From positions 1-13,468 of the forward strand of contig CALHTA010000362.1 in the NCBI GenBank assembly GCA_938038645.1: a DNA stretch of 13,468 nucleotides. Reading direction: 5' to 3'. The stretch comes from an uncultured Thiotrichaceae bacterium (lineage in GTDB: Bacteria; Pseudomonadota; Gammaproteobacteria; Thiotrichales; Thiotrichaceae). Each line of letters begins with the position of its first letter. The first letter of the stretch is position 1. Shown one piece after another: positions 1 to 7,320 of this stretch. The notes beneath the pieces were generated by a model. It saw only the letters and a list, made by a program, of their open reading frames with translations. It did no database searches and was not told where the DNA came from. Made by a program: the position numbers and the translations under genes.

Positions 1-32
1 TGCACGTTGTAATTTATTGAGGAGATCAAACC

Positions 33-1334
33 ATGAGTACTTTCCCTAGTGGTGGTTTAAGTTCAGTTGAAAATGCCAGTAAGGATGAGCTTCAGGCGCT
101 TCAGTTACAGCGTATGAAATGGACTTTGGAGCTCGCTTACAACAACGTACCCATGTACAAAAAGAAGTTTGATGATGCCGGTGTGCATCCTGATGATTTC
201 AAACAGCTTTCAGACATCAGCAAGTTTCCTTATACAACTAAAGAAGACCTTCGCGATAACTATCCATTTGGTATGTTTGCAGTCCCTCGTGAGCAGGTTG
301 CTAGAATCCATGCTTCAAGTGGAACCACGGGTAAACCGACGGTTGTTGGTTATACAATTGGAGATGTGGATCGCTGGGCAGAGCTTGTGGCACGTTCAAT
401 TTGGGCGGCAGGGGGTAAAGCTTCGGACATGGTCCACGTCGCTTACGGTTACGGTCTGTTTACGGGTGGTTTAGGGGCTCACTATGGTGCTGAGAAACTA
501 GGCTGTAGCGTTATCCCAATGTCTGGTGGAAATACTGAAAAGCAAGTACAGCTCATCCAAGATTTCAAACCCGATATCATCATGGTGACACCATCCTACT
601 GCTTGAATATTGCGGATGAATTTGACCGTCAGGGTATTGATCCTAAAACTTCTTCGCTGCGAGTGGGTATCTTTGGCGCTGAACCTTGGACTAATTCCAT
701 GCGTGAAGAAATCGAAGTGCGTATGGGCATGGATGCGGTCGATATTTATGGCTTGTCTGAGATCATGGGTCCCGGTGTGGCACAGGAGTTTGTGACGACC
801 AAAGATGGCCCAACCATTTGGGAGGACTTTTTCTACCCTGAGATAGTTGATAGAGAAGCGCTGACGCCAATCGCTGATGGCGAAGAAGGGGAGTTGGTGT
901 TTACTACGCTGAGCAAAGAAGCGATGCCAGTGATTCGTTATCGTACGCGTGATTTAAGTAAGTTGATGCCGGGTAGCGAGACAGTGATGCGCCGTATGGA
1001 AAAAATCACGGGGCGTTCGGATGACATGATGATTATCAGGGGAGTAAACGTATTCCCAACGCAGATTGAAGAACAGATCTTTAAAATAGCCAACCTATCG
1101 CCCCATTATCAATTAGAAATTAGCCGAGATGGCAATATGGATAACCTGACGGTTAATGTTGAAGCACGCAGTAATGATATTGATGAAACTGCAAGAACAG
1201 AAGCGGCCAAAGCGCTGCAGCAACAGGTGAAAAATATGGTGGGTGTCACGGCTAAAGTGAACGTGAAAGCAGAAGGTGAGGTGGCACGTTCACAGGGTAA
1301 AGCGCAGCGAGTGGTTGACCTTAGAAAATCGTAA
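33..1334 (+). CDS. paaK: Phenylacetate-CoA ligase-like AMP-forming acyl-CoA ligase
   Basis: A 433-residue ANL-superfamily enzyme of usual PaaK length. The family activates phenylacetate or a related aryl acid with ATP, through an acyl-adenylate, to give the CoA thioester in the cytoplasm. Visible motifs are the phosphate-binding loop SSGTTGKP (95-102), GAEPWTN (215-221), the adenylate motif YGLSE (239-243), RYRTRDL (302-308), the hinge region GRSDDMMIIRGVNVFP (327-342) and a C-terminal lysine segment QGKAQRVVD (421-429). The ATG has a strong GAGGAG ribosome site at 19-24, 8 bases upstream. No paa ring-oxidation or beta-oxidation genes are present, so the true acid substrate is uncertain. It converges on the AOR operon, whose product could be its substrate; this link is inference. 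The family call is firm, the substrate is not. Confidence 0.92.
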   Translation: MSTFPSGGLSSVENASKDELQALQLQRMKWTLELAYNNVPMYKKKFDDAGVHPDDFKQLSDISKFPYTTKEDLRDNYPFGMFAVPREQVARIHASSGTTGKPTVVGYTIGDVDRWAELVARSIWAAGGKASDMVHVAYGYGLFTGGLGAHYGAEKLGCSVIPMSGGNTEKQVQLIQDFKPDIIMVTPSYCLNIADEFDRQGIDPKTSSLRVGIFGAEPWTNSMREEIEVRMGMDAVDIYGLSEIMGPGVAQEFVTTKDGPTIWEDFFYPEIVDREALTPIADGEEGELVFTTLSKEAMPVIRYRTRDLSKLMPGSETVMRRMEKITGRSDDMMIIRGVNVFPTQIEEQIFKIANLSPHYQLEISRDGNMDNLTVNVEARSNDIDETARTEAAKALQQQVKNMVGVTAKVNVKAEGEVARSQGKAQRVVDLRKS

Positions 1335-1347
1335 CTACAGTTGTTAC

Positions 1348-1388
1348 AAAAAAAAGCCCATAACATTTGAAGGTGTTATGGGCTTTTT
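1348..1388. terminator. Bidirectional intrinsic terminator between the CoA ligase and AOR operons
   Basis: A perfect 10-bp stem, GCCCATAACA (1356-1365) pairing with TGTTATGGGC (1374-1383), closes an 8-base loop. It is preceded by eight A (1348-1355) and followed by five T (1384-1388), so it has a U-tract on both strands. It lies in the 64-base gap between two convergent stop codons and should stop transcription from both sides. Confidence 0.9.
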
Positions 1389-1398
1389 AGGTTAAGTG

Positions 1399-1647
1399 TT
1401 AACCACCCTTAACGGGTGGAAACATGATGACCTCATCACCCTCTTTAAGCGGGGTACCATAGTCTTCTTCTTGAATTTTCTTGCCATCAAACATAATAAA
1501 GAACGGCCTGTCGTCTGCTAAACCCACTTTAGCAATGACGTCATTTATAGTCGCCCCTTCATTAAGCTGTAAATCACAACGAGAAAACTCGCCTGCGGTG
1601 GGTAAAAACACCCGCAGACCACCCAACATTTTTAAAGAAATCTTCAT
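1399..1647 (-). CDS. MoaD/ThiS-family sulfur-carrier protein
   Basis: A small 82-residue beta-grasp protein ending exactly in the diglycine PPVKGG, the tail that E1-like MoeB/ThiF enzymes adenylate and thiocarboxylate. Other family signs are GDEVIMFPPVKGG at the end and the mid-protein INDVI...LADDRPFFIMFDG pattern. It starts 9 bases after the AOR stop with no clear Shine-Dalgarno site, so it is probably translated by coupling from the AOR message. MoaD/ThiS-like proteins often sit beside aldehyde:ferredoxin oxidoreductase genes and probably supply sulfur for the pterin dithiolene that holds tungsten or molybdenum. No MoaE or MoeB partner is in the window. A second in-frame ATG at residue 7 is possible, but the upstream start keeps the first beta strand. 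Confidence 0.88.
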   Translation of the reverse strand: MKISLKMLGGLRVFLPTAGEFSRCDLQLNEGATINDVIAKVGLADDRPFFIMFDGKKIQEEDYGTPLKEGDEVIMFPPVKGG

Positions 1648-1656
1648 CTAAATAAC

Positions 1657-3477
1657 TTATATCAAACCAAGTCGGGACATGGTTGCCTCAGTTGGCATAC
1701 CTTCGCTATCCCAACCTCGAAGTTCATAATAGCTCGGTAACATCTCGTCTAACCGACAAACTTGGCCTTCAGCGGTTCCCGATGTTGCGGGCTCCTCAAG
1801 GATACGCTTCGGAAGTGTGTCGTCTGCTTTTCTAAGGCCCGCACGAATGTTAAAAACACGCTCAATATTCCAAATACGCTCACCCGTTTGATTAAAGCGT
1901 TCCATGTCCCAGTCGCCTTCACAAGCTGCATTGATCAGTTCGCAATAATCTTCCATTGTCCAGCCTGCACCGCCAGGGAATAGGCAAAGGCCACTAGAGT
2001 CAATACTTGCGACCTGGTCCTGAGAGAATCGAACGATGTCAGCTTTACCGGAAGTATCCGTTGTTTCAAAGTCTGAACTGTATGGGTCAGCGCGTAAGTG
2101 ACAGGCGCCACGATTACTAGTGGCATATGCTAGGCCCATGCCTTGCATTCCACGTCCATCATAAGCAGCAAACTCTTGACCTTTTACCGCCATCGATAAG
2201 TCGGGGTGACCGTATTTTGCAGTCAGTAGTTTAGAACCCATTGCGACGTCCAGGCCAAAACCTTTACCTAGACCAACCATTTCAGTAATTTCACACAAGG
2301 CTTCAGCTGATCCAAACTTAAGCTCAACGCCGTCTGTTTGTTCTTTTGTTATAGCGCCTATCTCATACAGCTCCATTGCGGCTGCGATCGAACCACCGAG
2401 TGAGATAGGGTCCATGCCGTATTCATTGCATAAGAAACCAGCGTAAGTTGCTGCATCAATATCATCAACACCACAGGCGGCACCTAGCGCATAGGCTGTT
2501 TCATACTCCAGTCCACCAGAAGCTTTGTGGTATTGGGGTTTGTCTTTGACTGAGAAGTGGGTAGGGTCAATTTTACAAATACGCCCACAGGCTACGGTGC
2601 AGCCGAAACAGGCCGCATTTGTGACAAGATTCGTATGGCCATTCTCGTTTGGCGTTTGCATCGCTTCGGCATTGAGCTTGTCCGCGCCTTCAAACTGCAC
2701 TTCACGGTTGTTACGCGTTGGCATTGCACCGAATGTATTAACCACATCCATCATGGCAATAGTCCCGTCTCGCGAAAGTTCTCCACGGTCATTCATGCGG
2801 GCATTCACGGTATTTACCGTTTTGAACATCGCTTTCATATCGCCATCACTTCGAACACCTTTGGTGCCTCTAACAGCAATCGCTTTTAAACCTTTTGAAC
2901 CCATTACGGTTCCAACGCCTGAACGGCCAGCGGCACGGTGAGAGTCATTGACAACACAGGCGTAGCGGCAAAGTTTTTCTCCGGCTTGACCGATGGAGGC
3001 AATTTTCATTTGGGGGTTTTTATGAGTTGCGTGAATCATTTCTTCAGCTTCCCAAACTGATTTACCCCAAAGATGAGATGCATCAAGCAGTTCCACGTTG
3101 TCATTTTCAATATGTAGATAAACAGGCTTTGCAGCGGCACCTTCTATGATGACTAAGTCGTAACCTGCAAACTTAAGTTCTGCACCGAACTTACCACCTG
3201 AGTTTGAGCACGCGATCGCGCCGGTTAAAGCACCTTTTGTGATAACCGAATAACGTCCACCGGTAGAAGCCATCGTTCCTGTCAAAGGGCCAGTAGCAAA
3301 AATCAGTTTGTTTTCTGGGGACAGCGCATCAACAGCTGGGTCCATTTCTTCAAGAAGATACTTAGTGCCAAGACCTCGTTGGCCCATGTACTGTTGAGCC
3401 CATTCCATGTTTAAAGGCTCGATGGCGCATGTCTGCGTGCTTAAATTGACGCGGAGGATTTGTCTCTGCCAGCTCAT
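1657..3477 (-). CDS. aor: Aldehyde:ferredoxin oxidoreductase (tungstopterin enzyme)
   Basis: A 606-residue protein of normal AOR length. The family oxidises aldehydes to carboxylic acids at a bis-pterin tungsten (or molybdenum) centre and passes electrons through a [4Fe-4S] cluster. The N-terminal AFOR domain includes TGPLTGTMASTGGRYSV near 62-78. The cluster ligands are C290, C293 and C297 (CFGCTVAC) plus C498 in D493-S-S-G-L-C498, matching the spacing of the Pyrococcus furiosus enzyme (C288, C291, C295, C494, and its DxxGLC motif). It is cytoplasmic with no signal peptide. The ATG has a strong TAAGGAG site (3484-3490) 6 bases away. The MoaD-like gene follows after 9 bases. No AorA/AorC-type electron-transfer subunit is adjacent, so the electron acceptor is open. 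The exact aldehyde cannot be read from sequence; an aromatic one would suit the convergent PaaK-like ligase. Confidence 0.93.
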   Translation of the reverse strand: MSWQRQILRVNLSTQTCAIEPLNMEWAQQYMGQRGLGTKYLLEEMDPAVDALSPENKLIFATGPLTGTMASTGGRYSVITKGALTGAIACSNSGGKFGAELKFAGYDLVIIEGAAAKPVYLHIENDNVELLDASHLWGKSVWEAEEMIHATHKNPQMKIASIGQAGEKLCRYACVVNDSHRAAGRSGVGTVMGSKGLKAIAVRGTKGVRSDGDMKAMFKTVNTVNARMNDRGELSRDGTIAMMDVVNTFGAMPTRNNREVQFEGADKLNAEAMQTPNENGHTNLVTNAACFGCTVACGRICKIDPTHFSVKDKPQYHKASGGLEYETAYALGAACGVDDIDAATYAGFLCNEYGMDPISLGGSIAAAMELYEIGAITKEQTDGVELKFGSAEALCEITEMVGLGKGFGLDVAMGSKLLTAKYGHPDLSMAVKGQEFAAYDGRGMQGMGLAYATSNRGACHLRADPYSSDFETTDTSGKADIVRFSQDQVASIDSSGLCLFPGGAGWTMEDYCELINAACEGDWDMERFNQTGERIWNIERVFNIRAGLRKADDTLPKRILEEPATSGTAEGQVCRLDEMLPSYYELRGWDSEGMPTEATMSRLGLI

Positions 3478-3599
3478 AAGATGCTCCTTAAAAAAACGAT
3501 AGATTGAAGAGTACGATATTTTTGCTTGGCTGAGTAATTATTTATGCCTACGAGAGCAAAAATCCTAACTTTTTCTAGGTTGACCGAAAAGCAACTTAC

Positions 3600-3628
3600 T
3601 ACTGACTGAAGTGGTGATTCACTCAGTA
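3600..3628. promoter_or_regulatory. Imperfect inverted repeat in the AOR/H-NOX divergent spacer, candidate operator
   Basis: Left arm TACTGACTGAA (3600-3610) and right arm TTCACTCAGTA (3618-3628) are inverted copies with one mismatched pair in 11, around a 7-base spacer. The site is about 123 bases from the AOR start and 82 bases from the H-NOX start, and has no T-tract, so an operator is likelier than a terminator. I do not recognise the arms as a known FNR, NorR or NsrR consensus. The rest of the 232-base spacer (3478-3709) is AT-rich and shows no sigma-70 promoter I trust. Confidence 0.4.
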
Positions 3629-3709
3629 ATTAATGTTACTATTTTCAACACGGCTATCGGGGCCATTTGACAATCATTTAATAATAAAAACATTACAGGG
3701 TTTGAAAAT

Positions 3710-4255
3710 ATGAAAGGCATTATCTTCACTGAGTTTCTTGAAATGGTTGAGGAAAAATTCTCTCCTGAAGTCGCAGACAAAATCATTGATGCATCTGATC
3801 TTGTAACGGGCGGCGCTTATACTTCAGTAGGGACTTATCACCACAGCGAATTGATTGAAATGGTTGGCCACTTAAGTAAAGAGTCAGGCGTTGAAGTTGT
3901 GCCTTTGGTGAAGGTGTTCGGCGAGCATTTGTTTGGACGTTTTGTCGATTTATACCCAGAGTTTTTTGAAGGTAGAGATACCTGCTTTAGCTTCTTAGGG
4001 ATGATAGAAAACCATGTGCATGTTGAAGTGCAAAAGTTATATCCTGACGCTGAGTTGCCAACATTCGCAACTGAACAGCCTGAGCCGAACAAAATGGAAA
4101 TGACTTATCAGTCGGTACGCCCATTTGCACCCGTTGCTGAAGGTTTGATTTTAGGGTGTATTGCGCACTTCAAAGAAAACATTACCGTTTCTGTAGAGGA
4201 TTTATCAGGTGATGGAACACACGCTCGATTTACGCTGGAAAAAGTGGCGGCCTGA
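3710..4255 (+). CDS. hnoX: H-NOX heme nitric-oxide sensor protein
   Basis: A 181-residue stand-alone H-NOX (HNOB) domain, full length for the family, starting with the typical MKGIIF. It should bind heme through proximal H104 in the NHVHVEVQKLYP segment, with the heme-propionate motif Y133-x-S135-x-R137 (YQSVR) intact. The position matching the distal Tyr140 of the oxygen-binding Thermoanaerobacter protein is V142, so the pocket looks nonpolar, as in NO sensors that exclude oxygen. It is cytoplasmic. An AGGG site at 3697-3700 lies 9 bases from the ATG. The kinase gene starts 3 bases after the stop, and in studied bacteria NO-bound H-NOX changes the autophosphorylation of such a partner kinase. 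The identity is strong; the ligand is inferred from the pocket. Confidence 0.95.
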   Translation: MKGIIFTEFLEMVEEKFSPEVADKIIDASDLVTGGAYTSVGTYHHSELIEMVGHLSKESGVEVVPLVKVFGEHLFGRFVDLYPEFFEGRDTCFSFLGMIENHVHVEVQKLYPDAELPTFATEQPEPNKMEMTYQSVRPFAPVAEGLILGCIAHFKENITVSVEDLSGDGTHARFTLEKVAA

Positions 4256-4258
4256 TCG

Positions 4259-5989
4259 GTGAGTGACGACTTAAAACTGTTGCAGCGACGTTTTGAAAGG
4301 GAGCGTAACGCTAGGAAACAAGCCGAAGCACTGTTAGAGAAAAAAAGTCGCGAACTGTTTCACACCAACAAAGAGTTACAGGCTCTGACAGGCTCATTAG
4401 AAGAGCAAATTTTGGAGCGAACCAAAGAGCTTGAAGAAGCTCGAGACAGCGCTTTAGATGCTAACCGTGCTAAAACCACTTTCCTAAGTACGATGAGTCA
4501 TGAGATTCGCACCCCAATGAATGGCATTATTGGTATGTCGCATTTGCTGTTAGATACCGATCTGACACAGGAGCAAAAGCGACAAGCATCAGTCATTCGC
4601 TCATCCTCTGAATCCTTACTAACCATCATTAACGATATTCTCGATTTGTCGAAGCTAGAGGCTGGCAAGTTTGAAATACAGAGTCTACCGTTTTTCTTTG
4701 ATGCATTACTCGTTGATATTTTTAGCTCGATGGCGATTACAGCGGCGAATAAGCGCCTTGAGCTGCTTTGCCTTATTGACAGCGATGTACCCAATGGCCT
4801 GATTGGTGATCCCCAAAGACTACGCCAGATCTTAGTAAATCTGCTGGGCAACGCGCTCAAATTTACCACTGAAGGCTATGTGCTTTTAAAAGTAAATGCG
4901 CAGGCTTCAGGAGGTGACATTGTCAACTTACGCATTGAAGTCAATGATACCGGGCAAGGCATTGATGAGGTCTTTCAGAAAGCCTTATTTATGCCATTTA
5001 CCCAAGGGAAGTATGATATCTCAAACCCGCAGGGAACAGGCCTAGGCTTATCCATCTGTAAGCGTCTTGCGAAGTTAATGAATGGTGATATTGGGTTAGA
5101 CAGCGAAGTTGGAAAGGGCAGTAGTTTTTGGGTAGAGCTTCCATTTACGGTTCGCGACGACTACTCAGAAGCCCCGCCGCTAAAAGGGCGTTTTGCTCTA
5201 TACCAAGCGAATGAGCTCATTGCTCCAGTCATGAAGGATCAGTTTACCGCATTGGGTGTTGATGTCTCGATGGCGACTTCTCTGACAGAATTGTTCTCAT
5301 GGCATAGAGAAAACTCTGAGGATTATCAAAAATTTATTATCGATATCGACAACTTGGACTCAACTCAATTTGATCAACTCTATCAGCATGTCAAAGGATA
5401 TGGTGCGAGTAGTGACTGGTTGTTTATAAGAGGTGTCAATGAAGTTAAAACTGAGCTTAGCGACTTGATACAAGAAAGGTTGATCGCTTCGACGATGAAA
5501 CCTATTTGTCAGGCGAGACTGCGTGATTTCTTGCTCGGAAACGTAAAGCTGTCAGCTTCACAAGCGACGGGAGAAAGTGCGGCTGAAAAGGCTTGGTTTG
5601 AAGGTTTTGCCAGTCCTCCACGCATACTACTGGTTGAAGATAACAAAGTTAATCAAATGGTCGCTGGTTCATTGCTCAAAAAACGCGCTATGCAGGTGAC
5701 TATCGCGAATGACGGGATAGAAGCCGTCGATATTTGCAGTGAACAACGTTTCGATCTTATTTTGATGGATATTCAAATGCCTCGAATGGGCGGTATCAAA
5801 GCGATGCAAACGATTAAAGAAAAGATGATTGCTTCAGGGTATAGCACTACTCCTATCGTTGCTCTAACCGCCAACGCTATGCAAGGCGCGGCGGAAGAGT
5901 ATTTAGGGAGTGGAATGGACGATTACCTGACTAAGCCAATCGACACGGATGACTTGGATCGGGTGTTACAGCGGTGGTTGAAAAACTAG
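4259..5989 (+). CDS. hahK: H-NOX-associated hybrid histidine kinase
   Basis: A 576-residue soluble hybrid kinase with no membrane segment, as expected for a partner of a cytosolic H-NOX. Residues 1-65 form a charged coiled coil. The HisKA box [19 protein letters not shown] carries phospho-acceptor H81. The ATPase domain has an N-box near 188-202, DTGQG (230-234) and GTGLGLSI (259-266). Residues about 305-435 resemble a degenerate receiver fold without the acid pair or an obvious phospho-aspartate. The C-terminal receiver has E460/D461, D504 in LMDIQMP, T537 and K559. It starts with GTG only 3 bases after the H-NOX stop, with a weak GTGGCGG site, suggesting coupled translation. Hybrid H-NOX kinases normally pass phosphate on through an Hpt protein, and none is encoded here. 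The output pathway is unknown; c-di-GMP control and biofilm are the usual outputs in relatives. Confidence 0.93.
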   Translation: MSDDLKLLQRRFERERNARKQAEALLEKKSRELFHTNKELQALTGSLEEQILERTKELEEARDSALDANRAKTTFLSTMSHEIRTPMNGIIGMSHLLLDTDLTQEQKRQASVIRSSSESLLTIINDILDLSKLEAGKFEIQSLPFFFDALLVDIFSSMAITAANKRLELLCLIDSDVPNGLIGDPQRLRQILVNLLGNALKFTTEGYVLLKVNAQASGGDIVNLRIEVNDTGQGIDEVFQKALFMPFTQGKYDISNPQGTGLGLSICKRLAKLMNGDIGLDSEVGKGSSFWVELPFTVRDDYSEAPPLKGRFALYQANELIAPVMKDQFTALGVDVSMATSLTELFSWHRENSEDYQKFIIDIDNLDSTQFDQLYQHVKGYGASSDWLFIRGVNEVKTELSDLIQERLIASTMKPICQARLRDFLLGNVKLSASQATGESAAEKAWFEGFASPPRILLVEDNKVNQMVAGSLLKKRAMQVTIANDGIEAVDICSEQRFDLILMDIQMPRMGGIKAMQTIKEKMIASGYSTTPIVALTANAMQGAAEEYLGSGMDDYLTKPIDTDDLDRVLQRWLKN

Positions 5990-6011
5990 CCCTAATTGCT
6001 GGCTAGTTTTT
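5981..6011. terminator. Compact bidirectional terminator spanning two convergent stop codons
   Basis: AAAAACTAGCC (5981-5991) pairs perfectly with GGCTAGTTTTT (6001-6011) around a 9-base loop, giving an A-run before and a T-run after the GC core on each strand. The hybrid-kinase stop TAG (5987-5989) lies in the left arm, and the stop of the convergent DUF3131 gene (5992-5994, TAG on the minus strand) starts in the loop. Only two bases separate the two coding regions. Confidence 0.88.
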
Positions 6012-7320
6012 GTCCTGGCTTGAGTAATGGACCTAGCGATTTGTAAGCCAATGACTCAAGAATAATTCCATTGGTGTTTGCGGTGAGTGCCTTGTTAGGC
6101 AGCCCTGTTTTCTCATATAAACCAGAATAGAAGCCTTTTTCTGGGTCAAACAACTTACTCGCCGTGTCAATTAGTTTGGTTGTGTACTCTGTTTCATAAA
6201 GTGCGTGCCAACCAAAAGCGGCTTTTGTACTGAGGCTTTTAAACTCACTTGCATCCTCACCACTTTCTGTAATGGCGTTCCATGCTTTACCACCCGTAAA
6301 GACCGTGTTGTAGACGAAGTAGGGCGCAACATCAATGTTGTCCTCACTCACCGCCGTTAAAATACCCGTATCATTGTAGCGGGCTTCTTGAACGGCATAA
6401 ACTCTGTTTGAGAACTGTTGTGACACTTGATCCCAACCAAACTCAAGGCCATCCAGAATGTAAGGTTCGCTAACTACGTAGTTGTGTGCGGTAAACTCTT
6501 CAGGTCTACGGCTATCGGTAGCGACATTGATATCGTAAATATCAACGAATTTTAACCACGACTGGTAGTCAATTGCTTCAGACACGTCGTAACCCATGAG
6601 CTGCATCGACTTAGCGGCGTATTCTTCGTAGCCAAGACGGCCTTCTTGCAAGTAGAGCGTTTTGTCGTTTTCTCTGAGAGCACCATAAAGACTTCCATCT
6701 TTGACCATCGCATTTAGGTCCCAGCGCTTCAGGATCGCCTGAACTTCAGCTGTAAATTCAGGATAATTCCATACTAAAACGTTGATGGGCACCATCACTC
6801 GGCCAATATCAATCGCAGACCAACCAATACCTTGCGGAGTGGTTTTGTTTTTATAGTCAACCATTTTCAAGTTGATGGTATTGTACGATTTATTAGGCAA
6901 GCGCCCTTCGTAAAGCGGAAGCTTAGCCAAGCTCTCTAGCAATGATTTCATGCGGTGTTTAAATATGCTTTCAGAGATGATTTCTATGCGCTGAGCCGCA
7001 ATGAGGCCCATCATGTATGAAGAGGTATCCCATAGTGTCGAAGCGTTATATTTATGCGCAGAGTTCACCATGCCCGTCTCTTCTATGGTGTTGTTCTCAA
7101 AATACTTCCACGCAATTTTGGCCCACTCTATCTCTTCTGCAGTTAATGCACGGCGTTCGGGTAACTCGATAATCGTATCGTTTTTAATGTTCACGCGCGC
7201 AGATACTCGGTTTTCAAAGTCGACTCTCTCTAATGAAATAACAATACCAAAGGCGGTAATTAATGCGAGCATAAAAACAATATGGCCGCGGGCTCGAATT
7301 AGATTTTGTTTGAAACTCAT
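5992..7320 (-). CDS. Membrane-anchored DUF3131 protein (cysteine-free paralogue)
   Basis: A 442-residue protein with one N-terminal membrane segment (about 12-31) after a positively charged start, so most of it should face the periplasm. The body matches the DUF3131 family. Conserved blocks are GMVNSAHKYNASTLWDT (83-99), PNKSYNT (142-148), MVDYKNKT (153-160), LQEGRLGYEEYA (224-235), VATDSRRP (266-273), TAVSEDN (322-328), the YSGLYE segment (398-403) and TANTNGI (413-419). These repeated helical, acid- and tryptophan-rich blocks suggest an alpha/alpha toroid like those of glucoamylase-like glycosidases, but the activity is unproven. It contains no cysteine. It overlaps the upstream glycosyltransferase stop by ATGA, so the two are translationally coupled and probably made together. 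It is a paralogue of the protein encoded at 12015-13457. It ends its operon at the hairpin 5981-6011. Confidence 0.85.
   Translation of the reverse strand: MSFKQNLIRARGHIVFMLALITAFGIVISLERVDFENRVSARVNIKNDTIIELPERRALTAEEIEWAKIAWKYFENNTIEETGMVNSAHKYNASTLWDTSSYMMGLIAAQRIEIISESIFKHRMKSLLESLAKLPLYEGRLPNKSYNTINLKMVDYKNKTTPQGIGWSAIDIGRVMVPINVLVWNYPEFTAEVQAILKRWDLNAMVKDGSLYGALRENDKTLYLQEGRLGYEEYAAKSMQLMGYDVSEAIDYQSWLKFVDIYDINVATDSRRPEEFTAHNYVVSEPYILDGLEFGWDQVSQQFSNRVYAVQEARYNDTGILTAVSEDNIDVAPYFVYNTVFTGGKAWNAITESGEDASEFKSLSTKAAFGWHALYETEYTTKLIDTASKLFDPEKGFYSGLYEKTGLPNKALTANTNGIILESLAYKSLGPLLKPGQKLASN

Noticed and set aside
1331..1347. GTAAC/GTTAC inverted pair just after the CoA-ligase gene as a second terminator
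   Set aside because: The 5-bp stem is followed by A rather than T on the plus strand and is not followed by a T-run on the minus strand in the right order; the adjacent 10-bp hairpin already explains termination.
2525..2941. A 138-codon open frame on the plus strand inside the AOR gene
   Set aside because: It is antisense to a well-conserved AOR coding stretch holding the Fe-S cysteines, has no ribosome site of note and reads as an unstructured shadow.
3667..3695. TTGACA at 3667-3672 with a possible -10 near 3690-3695 as the H-NOX promoter
   Set aside because: The only properly spaced hexamers (ACATTA, CATTAC) are poor, and transcription from them would start after or inside the AGGG ribosome site at 3697-3700. 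The nearer TAATAA is only 9 bases from TTGACA, too close.
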